From Rutidosis leptorrhynchoides (taxonomy: Eukaryota; Streptophyta; Magnoliopsida; Asterales; Asteraceae), in NCBI RefSeq assembly GCF_046630445.1, contig NC_092340.1, forward strand, positions 17,152,001 to 17,216,000: DNA of 64,000 nt, read 5' to 3'. Both the position numbers and the translations under genes were made by a program. Under the pieces are notes generated by a model. That model was not told the DNA's origin, searched no databases, and saw nothing but the letters and a program-made list of their open reading frames with translations. Below are positions 1-13,800 of the stretch, one piece after another; positions within the stretch are counted from its first letter, which is position 1; every line of letters starts with the position of its first letter.

Positions 1-774
1 GTTTTACGCCATGGACACAAGTACTTAAAATATATTCTACGTTGAGTTGTACCACCTTGCATATCTTCCCTAATAGCTTGGTAACTAATATTTATATGTT
101 GTAAGAACATGTAAGCGCGAATCCTATTGATAGATCTATCGGGTTTGACAACCCCAACCGGGCTAGTCGCTCTAGTATCGTAAACGGTTGCATAGTACTT
201 CATTTTTACTACACTTGGTACAGTGTAGGGAGATTTCATAATAAAGGGAATATGCTACATTAATGGTTAAGTATGGTTACCGAAGCGCTCAATAACTTAT
301 AGAATACTTTTATACACTTGCGAGTGTACATATATTTATAACTATGAAATCTTGTGGTCTATATTTATATCGATGCTAAACCTATATATCTCACCAACCT
401 TTGTGTTGACTGTTTAAGCATGTTTATTCTCAGGTCCTTAAGAAAGTCTTCCGCTGTTGCATAATCTGAGCAAGCTGTGCACGGAGTCTCATGCTTTTAA
501 TTAAATAAAGTGTTGCATTCAATAAAACCTTTGTCATGTATTATATTTGACTGTTATGTCAAGTGTGTAGTATTTAAAAATCGATGTATTATGGGGATTA
601 TTCCTTAAATAATCGTCCAATTGTTTAAAACATGCATTATGTAAAATAATGGTGTGTTTTTTTTTATGAAACAAATGCAATATTTTCTAAAACGTATCAT
701 ATAGAGGTCAAATACCTCGCTATGAGACCAATGAATAACGTACTGCGTTTATAGTAATATGGACCGGTCGTTTC
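1..774 (+). repeat. Gypsy LTR fragment, plus orientation
   Basis: This stretch has no gene. Its right part (about 390-774) matches, in reverse complement, the ends of the LTRs at 31196-31620 and 37585-37980. Shared landmarks are the 'ccaacctttgtgttgac' block near 395, the 'aagtcttccgctgttgc' block near 445 and the 'cgtatcatatagaggtcaaa' block near 694. It therefore looks like the 3' part of a related LTR lying in the opposite orientation to the other gypsy copies in the window. No primer binding site follows; at 774 it runs into an A-rich and (TA)n tract. The left edge is cut by the window. Confidence 0.7.
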
Positions 775-775
775 A

Positions 776-806
<31 letters not shown>

Positions 807-913
807 TAAACACATATACTCGTAATCGAATAAGTTTATATATTATATCTTAAATTATATATCTTATATATTTAATTTGTGTATACAAAATGATTAATAT
901 TTATATGGTTATG

Positions 914-915
<2 letters not shown>

Positions 916-1006
<91 letters not shown>
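916..1006. repeat. (TA)n microsatellite
   Basis: About 90 bp of almost uninterrupted TA dinucleotide, with a shorter TA run at about 784-808. The 62-codon Ile/Tyr frame across it is an artefact of the repeat. Confidence 0.95.
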
Positions 1007-1011
<5 letters not shown>

Positions 1012-1147
1012 CACACATATATATATACATATATATTTAATTAGTATTATATTAAATTATCTAACTTGTTATATTTGAATATTTATATAAAAATTGTTAA
1101 TGTGATTATTACATACTTTTATGTAATATTACTTATGAATATATACA

Positions 1148-2085
<938 letters not shown>

Positions 2086-2260
2086 AGTAATAATAATGAT
2101 AATACCTTTTAATAATAACAATAGTAATAATCATACTAATAATAATAGTGATAATATTAATGATAGTATTTATGATAATAATAATAATAATAATCTTAAT
2201 ATTTAGGAAATGATACTAATACCAATATTTATGAAAATAATAATAAGTTGTTTTGTTTTC

Positions 2261-2626
<366 letters not shown>

Positions 2627-2639
2627 GAAATGGAAACTA

Positions 2640-4065
2640 CCTTATAAAGCTTTTTTTAAAAAAAATGCCCAAGACGAGACTCGAACCCGTAACCTCTCGC
2701 TAACCCGTAACACCACAAACCACTCCTCCAAATCAGTTTTTCTGATTTATTACGTATTTCAAATATATTTAACTTCTTTTTATGTGTTCATCATCTTCTT
2801 CAACTCAATTTGACAAGAATCAAATCAAATCATAAACACGAATTACTTATTTGATTGTAAATGGAGAGAAACGACCTGTGTTGGATTTTATTCTTTAATC
2901 AAACAAATAAAAAAAATTAAAAATATATGTAACAGACCTGCTGCTGCTCGCGGTTTCTTTAAAAAAAATTCAATTTTTGATTTTGAGAACGTTATAGACA
3001 AATATTATAATACGAAATGTGTTTCAAATCACTCCTAGAAACTTTTTGAATCCTCAATTGAATCAGAAACGTTAACTAGACTTCGAATTTCACGAAGAAC
3101 AAATACTTTGACTTTTTGATTTAGAAGTTTGACTCAAAAATTCGAAATGATAAAGAGGAATTGGAGGTTGAAACTTTGCAGAAAGATTAAGTGGATGATT
3201 CCTAACAACTCTGCATTTCCATATTTTTCTAATTCGTTTGAAATTGAACTTTTGATTTAAACCATTCGTAACAGAGTTTTTCGAGCTAAAAAAAAGACTG
3301 TTTAATTTATCAGTATAATTGATAATTGTTGATGATGATGAAACATTCGAACGGTTCAATTTATACACGAATGTGAGCGTGTGTTGACTAGATTACAGCA
3401 GAGAAGGAAAAAATATGTATCACGATTAATTAAAAAAATTAAAAGCAAATCACGATCATATAAAAAATAAATCACGATTATATAAAAAACTAAAAGCAGA
3501 TACCTAATTTTGCTTTTTTTATATAAAATATATGAAAAGTCAAAAGTAGATCACAAAAATAAAAAAAATTATACGTGACCTAAATTAGGTATTTGTTCTT
3601 TTTCATTTTATTTAATTAAGATTAATAATTAATAATAATATTAAATAATAATAATAATAACAATAATAATAATTATATCAATAATAGTAATAATAATAAT
3701 AATAATAATAATTATATTAAATGAAAATATTAATAAGTTGTTTTATAATGGTGATAATAATATTTATAGAATTTTTAATAATTCTAGTAATAATAATATT
3801 AATAATAATAATAATGATATTTCATTATTTTAATATTAAAGTTAAGTATTAATACTAATACTAATAATATTAATAATATATTAGTAATTATATTTATGAT
3901 AATTATTAATAATAATTATAATACTGATAATAATAATGATTGTAAATGATGTATATACACACACATATATATTTACATATCTTTTTATAACCGGTTATTC
4001 GTGAATCGTCGGAAACAGTCGAAGTTTTAGTTTAAATTTAATCGGAAATTTTCCGGGTTGTCACA
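2640..4065 (-). repeat. Gypsy LTR fragment, minus orientation
   Basis: Near its high-coordinate end (about 4005-4065) this fragment matches the start of the minus-strand LTRs that end at 25941 and 33860: 'gtgaatcgtcg' followed by 'aaattttccgggttgtcaca'. On the minus strand it opens TGTGACAACCCGG, the same terminus as the other copies. The usual polypurine-side motif is absent after 4065, so this is a truncated or solo LTR. The 'actcgaacccgtaacctctc' block at 2681-2700 is shared with 23454-23476. No protein-coding gene is seen. Confidence 0.65.
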
Positions 4066-5550
4066 CACTGTCTTTGTATGCTTACCTCTTAATTACATCT
4101 TATAAAAGTCATACATTTCTAGTAGTATACCACATAGGGGAGTTTTTAATGAAACTCCCAAACTCAAAATCCAAAAACTAATCTAATAATTGTCCTCATA
4201 TTTAGATTCCAAACCTTTTGCCAACCATATTTGCTCATCCAATTTATCACAAGCCTTTTACCAGTGTCTTTATAACCATACCAGGCTTGACCCAAATTGA
4301 ATCATTCTTGACCCAGAATAATTAAACAGTAGTAATGTTGACCCGAAACCCATATCAGTAGCAAGTTTGACCATTATCAAAGATTAAGTAGCAGCAGTAA
4401 CCTTGACCCAATTAACAGGAACGATGACACAGGTCACACAAATCAGCTATTCAGAAGTATTTAAACCCCAATGTATCCATCTTATTCATGCAAAGGTAAT
4501 GTTGACCCAAATTACTAAAGCAATATAATTTTTTTACCCAAATAGATTTATATTATTATGAAAAATTTTACACAATTACGAAAAAAGCATAAAATAAGGA
4601 ACATGATTGAATAAGTATGTTTGCATGTGAAATGGTTTAATAAATAAAACGCATGATCGAAGCAAAAAATAGAGCCCGCTGATGTGCAACACTGCAACTC
4701 ATTTGGCAAGAAAGTCACACTATATCAGCAATTATAATCTTTACATTGCACAACGCACACAAGTATGAGGATATTGTTAACTTCAAAACGCAGTTATATA
4801 CAAAAACTAACCTTAAAGTGAACCACTGGAACTCCTTTGGTGTAACCTTCCCCGATCTTACTTTCTCACTGAGTTCCTTGATTTAGAAATGATCCAAACC
4901 TATAAATGAGCATGATTTCATCAATGAAGCAAAAATACGAAGTTTTAGATCCGCCATGGGAACTGCATACAAATTAGTTTTTTAGAACACTTTAAAGCTG
5001 AAATTTGATACAATGTACTTATCACATAAACACACAATATTGTCGTTTTCTTGTATTTTTGAATCATAATTAAGACCTTTGGAATTGATTACAAAACCTA
5101 TAAACTCGGTTAGCGTAAATGACACTATCAAGGAAACTTTCTAATTTATAGAACACCCACCATACAATTTATAAAGCCAAATATTAAATGTTCAGATGTT
5201 ACATCACAAGATGAAAACTTTGATTTTTGTCTGCTCTCACATCTTGCAAAGTATTTCAAAACCATATGTATTGGGTCAACAAAACAAACCACAAACATGT
5301 CCGAATTAATTTAGTTAACAATAACGAAATTGCAAAATAGAATTCAGAAAATTACCTTGTCAAGTCTAAAATTAATGCTTAAACCTGCAGAAATCAAAAG
5401 AATTAGGTTAAGAATTAGGTTATCTTCTGTGATAGTGTATGTAAATTTATACAGTCAATAAACTAACCTTAAAACCATGGACCTGCAAATGACTTTCCAG
5501 TTGACTAATTATGGTCAATTGACTTTTAAAGATTATCACCCATGCCAGAA
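4066..5550. other. Non-TE intergenic or decayed intronic DNA
   Basis: No open gene was found. On the minus strand at about 4814-4897 there is an exon-like piece: an 'ag' boundary, a frame reading KELSEKVRSGKVTPKEFQWF and then a 'gttagt' donor-like boundary. Further donor-like and acceptor-like boundaries occur near 5355-5390 and 5466. This could be the remains of an intron-containing host gene on the minus strand, continuing into block A. I do not recognise the family, and the exon call rests on splice-like edges and one short frame. Confidence 0.3.
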
Positions 5551-8500
5551 AATGCAGCCCTAAAAACAAAAAATATCGACGTTTAAAAGTCAATAAATCA
5601 GCAAAAATAAAGCATTGAAGGTCTTGATCAATTTTATAAGATAAATAATGGTAGTATAAGCAAATCCAACCCCCTCCGATGCAACCTTGTGCACATGAAT
5701 CAAATACCAAACTACCCTATTTAAAGTTCTTCACATACCTGGGCAAAAAGTCAGAGTGCCAAAACTTAATCCATTAACTTTTTGAAATCTTTGGTAGTTC
5801 ACGATTAGTATACCATGGTTCAATAAATGTGTCCATGGACCATGATCATGATATCACCAAGTTTAGTCTCTAACTTTGCAGCTCCAACCTTGGTCCAATA
5901 TTCTGCCATTTGACATGTTGACTGTTGGAAGTCAACTTTCCTGCAAAAACCCTGAATTGTGCTCTAGTAACCATTCTACACAGGGGCGGAGGGAGTGGGG
6001 TAGCCAAGGGAGGCTGTGCCACCCCCAACAAGATTAATCAGCTCAATATATATACTTGGTATTTGTTATTCAAGCCCATAAAATTAACAAACCTCCCTTA
6101 TTCAAGCCCATAAAATTAACAAGCCTCCCTTATTCAAGCCTATAAAATTATTAATCATATACTTTCCAATACATGCAATATGATTCTATTTAATTTATTT
6201 AAATATAGAAGTTACCTTCGCCTCAAAAACCTTCAAATATACCCAAAAATCTCCAAATTTTGTTCCAAAACCTTCAAATTTTTACCACAAATCTTCAATT
6301 TTGCCCCAAAACCTCCATAATTTGCCTAAAAACCTCCATTTTTTGCCCCAAAACCTCCCTATTTTGCCCAAAAAATTGCTATGGTTTTAAAAAAATTTTT
6401 AGCCCCGGTGAAAAAAAATCGTGGTTCTGCCACTGTGCGTGAGCCTCCCCCATTAGGAAATCCTGGCTCCGCCCCTGATTCTACACATTCCAATGGGGAT
6501 CATTTTATCAGAAACATGACATGTTGACTGTTGGAAGTTCATCATAGTTCATCTAGTTGAACAATGCACAATGAAGGTGACCAGCTGATTTATTGAAATG
6601 TTACTGAAAAAAACATAATTTAGACCATGGAAAAAACCATTACCGTGTTAACTGTCAACTCATGAAGCCCAACGCACTGTATATATTTAAACCACTCATC
6701 TAGAGGATTTTTGGAAGTCGTCTGGGTAGGTGCCAATGAACCGAGTCGTCTTCTATGTGCATTTCTAGTAATTTGTAAATTTCACAAAAGTAGAAAAGAT
6801 TGTACACATATAGGCGGCCTCAGTCCACCACACAATCTGTCACATATTGAAGGGTTAGTATTAGCGGCTCCTGTTAGCATACACGCTTCTTCCTTATTAC
6901 AATGACTCTATTACATATCAGTTATCATTGATAGTCTCAAATCATTTAGTTTGACTTTCCATCATTTTATTTAAAAAAATTCAATTTACTGTAAAGAACA
7001 AAAAATATGATTTTGAGCAACAGTTTTAAAAAATGTTGCCTGCATAACCGTATGCCTTCAGGGAAGGCTTAAACCACTTGATCATCATCACAATCATATA
7101 CTTTAAAATTTAAATTATCATTCGAAGTATGAACTTAAGCACTTTTTATTTTTTAACTATATAAATCAACCCTAACACAACAAAGCTTTATAATGATTTA
7201 TGATCAATATGAGTAGACCAGTGACGTTTAAGATATGATTTTAAAAATGTTTATTAGTGAAGTACACATATTGCATCATCATCAATCTAAAAATACTCAC
7301 GCAATAAATATCACACATATACATATACATCAAGTTCTTTTAATATTACATGAGATGAATCAAATATCATACCAGATGACGTACGAAATGAAAATAACGT
7401 TGTTCTCTGCACAAAAACACAAACAATAATCATCAACCCGTATTTTTCAAAAAGATGTACCAATATAACTAATTGAAAATTAAAAATATCGGATAATAAC
7501 AATCGAAACAAACTATTAACATCACCGTCATCATCAAGAAGAATTCGATGAATTGTAGCGTCGTTCTTTTAGGGGTTTTTTTGTTCTAAGAAGGGCGTGA
7601 CAACTATTGTGAAGGAGAGATACAGATGACGATGACTTGAACCCTAATTTTGAAGTAACGGAAGAAGATATGATTGCATCGTCATACGCTTTGAGATTTT
7701 TTTACAGGAAAACCTTCCGGCGAGTTAAAGTATACCGGAGTTATAACATAAAATTTGTACCATTCGGTTTGTAAAAGTGTAGGGAATTGATCTGTTGTAC
7801 CGGCTACAGCTATTACGGCCGTCGGAGGCCATAATCGCCGATGGAAATCTTGTGGTGGATAGAATTTGGAAGAAAGAGAGAGGAGAATGATAAATGGAGG
7901 CAGTTAATTGCCGGATGTTTATGTGACACGTGGCTTGATTTCAGCAGTGTTAAGGATAATTAAGTTCACTAATCAGAGGTTAACATGTGGATTAAGGGAT
8001 TAGAGAGTGATTAGCAGAAGGACACGTGGCAGTGTTCTTGTGCTTTATATGATGTATAAGATAAGATAAGATATGATTCTTGTAAACGTCACCCAATACG
8101 ATACCACCACATATACTGTAGCCTTTTTTTTTTTTTCCCCCGGAACTCAAACACCCCTCACTTCCCCTTTCAGAACCCACCTCTCACCACCAGCAACCAC
8201 GGCCACCTCCAGCGCCACCACCAGCGCAACCACGGCCAGCACCACCGCCACAAATACCCCCGCCACCAGCACCACCACCATCACCGCCACCAGCGCCCCC
8301 ACCAACAAGGAGATCCACGTACGTTTCTTCTTTTTATTTAAAAAAAAGATAAAAATAAATACTCTTTCTCCTGAATTTGGAGGTTGATCCTAGGGTTTTC
8401 GTTTCGATTAGGTTTCCTGTTCTTTTCTTCTATTTTTCCTTTCGATTTTTACAGTAACATAAATTGCTGAAGTTCATATCATTTTTGGTATTGTTCTATT

Positions 8501-8986
8501 TGAAAAAATAGTTGCGTCTGAGTAGTTCCACAACAATACCGTCCCGCAATAGGACCCAACTCCACAATTGGAAAGATGTTGAAGATAAATTTAATTTTCT
8601 TCAATATTTGGAAGAAAGCCTACACAAAGTATGGAGTCAGAGCAAAGCATCCTAAAAGACCAATTTGGTAACTCCAATTTTCCAATTAGTCGTACCGATT
8701 AGCTATAATGAACTTTGTCGCGTGTAACATATATGCTAATGAAAATGCCATTCAAAATCAAATTCAAATAATAAATAAAATAAAAGGTTGACCTGTCAAC
8801 TGTCATTTGTGTTCTATTCTGAGAGTGGGGTAATGAGCTATAGCAACACAAAGAAAGTTAAGCTAAAAGTCATACTATAACATTATATATAGTAATAATA
8901 ATACCATTCAAAGAAAAACAGTGATAATGGTTTGAAGTAGGTATAATCATATGAGTATGCTCTTAAAAGTGACATGTAGTAGTTTT
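5551..8986. repeat. Block A, first copy of a 3-kb segmental duplication
   Basis: This segment is repeated nearly base for base as 15355-18291. The copies differ by the 497-bp hAT element (first copy only), a TAAG unit near 8060/17365, homopolymer lengths and a few point changes (7843 versus 17143, for example). Open frames inside are short and duplicated with the block. The minus strand at 7832-7736 has a candidate first exon (ATG, 97 nt, then CCG|GTATAC) in a leader-like context. The plus strand at 8130-8330 is a Pro/Thr-rich low-complexity stretch ending at a CAC|GTACGT donor-like site. These suggest the duplicated DNA once held promoter or 5' regions of host genes, but no product can be named. 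Confidence 0.85.
5981..6477. mobile_element. Non-autonomous hAT MITE
   Basis: The element begins CAGGGGCGGAG and ends CTCCGCCCCTG, an exact 11-bp terminal inverted repeat. It is flanked by the 8-bp direct repeat ATTCTACA (5973-5980 and 6478-6485). The duplicate block carries a single, uninterrupted ATTCTACA at 15777-15784, so the empty site is visible in the same window. An 8-bp target duplication and CAGNGGCGGAG ends are typical of hAT elements. There is no transposase; the interior is AT-rich with 'cccaaaacctccat'-like repeats. It moved after the A/A' duplication, or was cleanly lost from A'. Confidence 0.93.
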
Positions 8987-9404
8987 TGTTATAATAATAA
9001 TAATAATATAGATATGGATAGTCAATTTTGGTGTATACATATAGTCAATTTTGGTACACAAAGTATGTATTTTTATATTGAGATTTTAGGCTATAAATAC
9101 TCATGAATGCAAGCATTAAACTTGCACCATTTCTCACACTTACAAAGTGTTTCTTTCTTTCTCTCCATTATCATCTTTGTTCTTACACTTCATTATTAGT
9201 ATTCTAAATCAAGAATCAAATCACTAAAGGTAGTTATAAGCCTACTGAATTATAACATCAAAAATCAAACCACTAAAGGTAGTTATAAGCCTACTGAATT
9301 ATAACATCAAGAATCAAACCACTAAAGGTAGTTATAAGCCTACTGAATTATAACATCAAGAATCAAACCACTAAAGGTAGTTATAAGCCTACTGAATTAT
9401 AACA
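8987..9404 (+). repeat. 5' LTR of the copia element
   Basis: The TG...CA ends are intact. A TATA box (TATAAATA, 9092-9099) lies mid-LTR and probably drives element transcription. The last 196 bp are four tandem 49-bp units, each ending in the LTR terminus ATAACA. Confidence 0.93.
9209..9404 (+). repeat. Four 49-bp tandem units at the LTR terminus
   Basis: Units start near 9209, 9258, 9307 and 9356, each reading 'tcaaraatcaaa...ttataaca'. They differ by only one or two bases. Every unit reproduces the LTR's own 3' end, so the terminus has been amplified. The 3' LTR has three full units (14821-14967) plus 13 bp of a fourth. Confidence 0.93.
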
Positions 9405-9422
9405 CGTTATCAGCACGATAAT
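9405..9422 (+). promoter_or_regulatory. Putative primer binding site of the copia element
   Basis: The sequence cgttatcagcacgataat directly follows the LTR end, where the minus-strand primer tRNA should anneal. I infer an internal or half-tRNA-Met type primer from plant copia elements with similar text; the tRNA match was not computed. Confidence 0.55.
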
Positions 9423-9432
9423 CTTAATACTA

Positions 9433-9590
9433 AATATGGTTGGCTCTGCCACCAAAATGATATATGGTCGGTTATACCACCAAAATGATATATGGTCGGT
9501 TATACCACCAAAATGATATATGGTCGGTTATACCACCAGAATGATATAGGTCGGTTATACCACCTGAAAAAATATATGGTCGACACTGTC
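9433..9590 (+). repeat. 28-bp tandem repeat in the copia leader
   Basis: About five copies of a 28-bp unit containing 'atggtcggttataccacc' lie between the primer site and gag, with a degenerate unit at each side. Each unit contains an ATG, making upstream ATGs in the leader RNA. A related 'atggtcgacactgtc' motif recurs near 9575 and 9661. Confidence 0.85.
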
Positions 9591-9787
9591 GCCAAATTTT
9601 CATTTATGTTTACTAATATTTATATTTTTGTTATATAACATTTATTTATGATTGCTTACACATGGTCGACACTGTCACCTACTTATCATTTATGTTATAT
9701 TAAATTTATGTTTAATGTTTATATACTTATGAATATAAATTGACTCTAATTTATCATGATGTTTGTTTTAATTTTTGATAATAGAAA

Positions 9788-10822
9788 ATGTCGAATCTGG
9801 AAAAGCTTAAATTTACTCCTTTAGAATCAACTGGAAACAACTACATGCCATGGGTTATAAAAGTAAAAATGCATCTTAAATCAATGGGCATTCTTGAAAC
9901 CATAAATGAAAACAACACTTGTTCTGAAAAAGAACAAGCTACGGCATGTTGCTTTATTCATCAACATATTGATGAATGCTTACAAAATAATTATGTGACT
10001 GTAGAAGATCCCCATGTTTTATGGGAAGGTCTCAAAAGCAGATTCAATAATCAAAGAGAAATTTTACTTCCAGCTGCAATGGAACAATGGAGAACATTAA
10101 GGTTCCAAGACTTTAAGAAAGTAAATGAATACAGCTCAGCTCTGTATAATACATGTTCACAACTTAAATTCTGTGGACATGAAATTAGTGATGCAGACAT
10201 GATGGAGAAAACTTTCTCCACAATGAATGCTGCAAACATCACAGTGCAAAGAAATTTGAGAATGCTAAAGTTCAAAACATATCCTGAACTTAATTCATAT
10301 CTCTTAGTTGCAGAGCAAAATGATGAGCTATTAATGAAAAATCAGCAATCCCGTCCTACTGGTACACTTGCAATCCCTGAAGCAAATACTGCAAATAATT
10401 ATAAACAGGGACAAGGACGCGGGCAAGGTCGTGGTTATAATAACCATCACCATCATCATGCCAAAAGCCATAACTATGGTAGAAACCATCCTTATGGTAA
10501 TGGTAATGGGCGTGGACGTGGTCGTGGTCGTGGCCGTGGTGGTCAAAGAAATAGTAATCCACGAAAATATAAATATCAACCACAAAACAAGCCCATTAAA
10601 CAAGATGTTGAAGAAAATTCTTCTAAAAATTCTGAAGAATCTTGCTACAGATGTGGTAGAATGGGCCACTGGGCTAATACTTGCCGAACATCTAAACATC
10701 TTGTTAAGATGTATCAGGATTCGCTGAAAGGTAAAGAAAAGGAAGTAAATTTTGTGGATAATATTGATCCAACAGTCACTGAGAAACCATCTGATTTATA
10801 TGAAGATTTCTTGAATGTTTAA
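9788..10822 (+). CDS. Copia Gag (capsid/nucleocapsid)
   Basis: Open frame of 344 codons from the first long-frame ATG after the leader repeats. It would form the virus-like particle that packages element RNA in the cytoplasm. The N-terminal half has the copia Gag signature 'NNYMPWVIKVKMHLKSM' near residues 17-33. A basic Gly/Arg/His-rich stretch (about residues 208-255, including five consecutive His) precedes one CCHC zinc knuckle (CYRCGRMGHWANTC, residues 286-299). The length suits a copia Gag of the UBN2/CCHC type. It ends in TAA at 10820; pol lies downstream in the same reading frame rather than being fused. No internal stop or shift is seen. Confidence 0.92.
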   Translation: MSNLEKLKFTPLESTGNNYMPWVIKVKMHLKSMGILETINENNTCSEKEQATACCFIHQHIDECLQNNYVTVEDPHVLWEGLKSRFNNQREILLPAAMEQWRTLRFQDFKKVNEYSSALYNTCSQLKFCGHEISDADMMEKTFSTMNAANITVQRNLRMLKFKTYPELNSYLLVAEQNDELLMKNQQSRPTGTLAIPEANTANNYKQGQGRGQGRGYNNHHHHHAKSHNYGRNHPYGNGNGRGRGRGRGRGGQRNSNPRKYKYQPQNKPIKQDVEENSSKNSEESCYRCGRMGHWANTCRTSKHLVKMYQDSLKGKEKEVNFVDNIDPTVTEKPSDLYEDFLNV

Positions 10823-10885
10823 GTTGTGTGTCTTTTGAAAAATAAACGATTTAATATCGTCTGTCTTTGTCATTATGTTTGCTAA

Positions 10886-13800
10886 ATGTTTCAGTACTAT
10901 CTATTTGCGTTTAAAATATTGTGTAATATTAATGTACTCACTATTTATTTCTTATATATGAAGTTCAATATGAATTTTGCTGGAATACAACATCAATCAA
11001 GTGGTGGAGATCTCTGTATAGCAGACAGTGGAACTACACACACTATACTTAAATCCGAGAAATATTTTATTGATCTAAAACCAACGGAAGGAACTATACA
11101 TACAATATCAGGACCTGCTAACTTGATAAAAGGGATAGGAAAGGCAAATTTCATACTACCAAATGGTACAAAATTTTTAATAAATGATGCCTTATTTTCT
11201 CCCAAGTCAAGCAGAAATTTATTGAGTTTCTCCGACATATACCTTAACGGGTATGATTATCAGTCAGTGACAACAGAAAATGAGAAATATTTAAGTATCA
11301 CTGACAAGAGTCATGTGGTTGAAAAACTGCCAAGACTTAGTTCTGGATTACATTATACACATATAAATGTACCAGAAATACATATGGTAGTTAACGAAAA
11401 ATATATTGATCTTGGTGTATTCAGTTTATGGCATAACAGATTAGGCCATCCAGGATCAACAATGATGAAAAGGATTATTGAATGTACTCATGGACATCCA
11501 CTAAAGGATAGAAAAATCCATCATGATACAATGGTTCCATGTACATCTTGCTCTCTTGGAAAATTGATAACTAGACCCTCACCACTTAAGGTTGAGAAAG
11601 AATCACCAATGTTTCTTGAAAGAATTCAAGGTGATATATGTGGACCAATTCATCCACCATGTGGACCATTTAGATATTTCATGGTTCTAATAGACGCATC
11701 TAGCAGATGGTCTCATGTTTGTCTGTTATCAAGCCGTAATGTGGCATTTGCAAAATTTCTTGCCCAAATTATTAAATTGAGAGCTCATTTTCCTGATTAC
11801 ACCATTAAAAGGGTGAGACTTGATAATGCTGGTGAATTTACATCTCAAGCATTTAATGACTATTGCATGTCTATAGGAATTGTTGTTGAACATTCTGTTG
11901 CTCATGTGCATACACAAAATGGTTTAGCCGAGTCATTGATTAAACGTTTACAGTTAATCGCTAGACCATTGATAATGAGAACAAAACTCCCTGTATCTAT
12001 ATGGGGTCATGCAATTTTACATGCTGCTGCATTGATTCGCATCAGACCAAGTGCAAGTCATAAATATTCCCCCCTACAACTTGCTTTTGGTCAAGAGCCA
12101 AATATTTCCCATCTTAGAACATTTGGTTGTGCAGTGTATGTTCCAATTGCGACACCACAACGTACAAAAATGGGTCCTCAAAGGAGGTTGGGAATATATG
12201 TTGGATATGAAACATCTTCAATATTAAGGTATATTGAACCTATGACAGGTGACGTTTTTACAGCACGTTTTGCTGATTGTCATTTTAATGAAACATTGTT
12301 CCCTAGATTAGGGGGAGAAATGAAAAATAAAGAAAATGATGTTTCATGGTGTGAACCTCAATTAAAGTATCTTGATCCTCGCACAAAAGAATGCGAGACA
12401 GAAGTTCAAAAGATAATGCATATACAAGAACTTGCAAATCAATTGCCTGATGCATTTACAGATACAAAAACGGTGACAAAATCATATATACCAGCAGTAA
12501 ATACTCCAGCTCGAATTGAAATTCCAAAAGCTGGCAATAACGTCACTCATGAATCTTTGCCACGTCAGAAACGTGGAAGACCAATCGGTTCAAAGGATAA
12601 AAATCCTCGAAAAAGAAAATCAGCTGATAATGAAGTAAAAGAAAGTGTTCAAGAAGAACCACAAATCAGTACTCCTACTGCAGAGGAGATTGATGATGTC
12701 AATACAGAAATTGCAATCAATTATGCATATTCAAAAATATTATGGAACCGAAATGAAATGAAAAATCTTGATGAGAAATTTTCATTTAATGTTGCATATG
12801 ACATCATGAATAATGATGATGATCCAGAACCAACATCTATGGTTGAATGTCAAAATAGACATGATTGGGCTCAATGGAAAGAAGCAATACGAGCTGAATT
12901 AGAATCACTCAATAAAAGAAAAGTTTTCGGATCCATCATTCTCACTCCTAAAGATGTGAAACCTGTAGGATACAGATGGATTTTTGTCCGAAAAAGAAAT
13001 GAGAAAAATGAAGTTACAAGGTATAAAGCTAGACTTGTAGCTCAAGGTTTTTCTCAAAGACCGGGAATTGATTATGAAGAAACTTATTCTCCTGTTATGG
13101 ATGCAATTACTTTTAGGTACTTAATCAGTCTGGCAGTTTCTAAAAATTTAGAAATGCATCTCATGGATGTTGTGACTGCTTATCTATATGGATCACTTGA
13201 TAGTGATATATATATGAAGATACCTGAAGGATTTAAGGTACCAGAAGCATCAAATGCAAAACCCAAAGAAATGTATTCGATTAAATTACAAAGATCTTTA
13301 TATGGGTTAAAACAATCGGGACGTATGTGGTATAACCGATTAAGTGATTACTTGATAAGCAAAGGGTATACAAATAATCTTACTTGCCCTTGTGTTTTCA
13401 TTAAGAAAACAACATCCGGATATGTGATCATAGCTGTTTATGTTGATGATCTTAACATCATAGGTACAAATAAAGAGATCCATGAAGCCATTCAACTTCT
13501 AAAGAAAGAATTTGAAATGAAAGATCTCGGAAAAACCAAGTATTGCCTTGGTTTACAAATTGAGCATATGCCTAATGGTTTACTTGTACATCAAACAACA
13601 TATACTGAAAAGATTTTGAAACGTTTCAATATGGACAAGGCAAAACCATTAAGTACTCCTATGGTTGTTAGATCACTCAATGTTGAAGCTGATCCATTTC
13701 GTCCATGTGAAGATCAAGAAGACATTCTTGGACCAGAAGTACCATATCTTAGTGCAATTGGAGCTCTTATGTATCTTACAAATTGTACAAGACCTGACAT

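Noticed and set aside
890-1078. Ile/Tyr ORF and similar ones at 2210-2647, 24085-24325, 32840-33171 and 39119-39525
   Set aside because: They are translations of (TA)n and (TAA)n microsatellites.
8073-8387. 104-codon Thr/Pro/Ala frame as a cell-wall or proline-rich protein gene (also 17377-17646)
   Set aside because: The second copy is in a different frame because of a poly(T) length change, and no signal peptide or motif is present; better seen as a low-complexity leader or exon edge.
9209-9404. Regular 49-bp repeats resembling a CRISPR-like array
   Set aside because: The units are contiguous with no unique spacers and lie within a retrotransposon LTR of a eukaryote.
10331-10727. Frames overlapping the copia gag on both strands
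   Set aside because: They are shadows of the Gly/Arg/His-rich coding sequence of gag.
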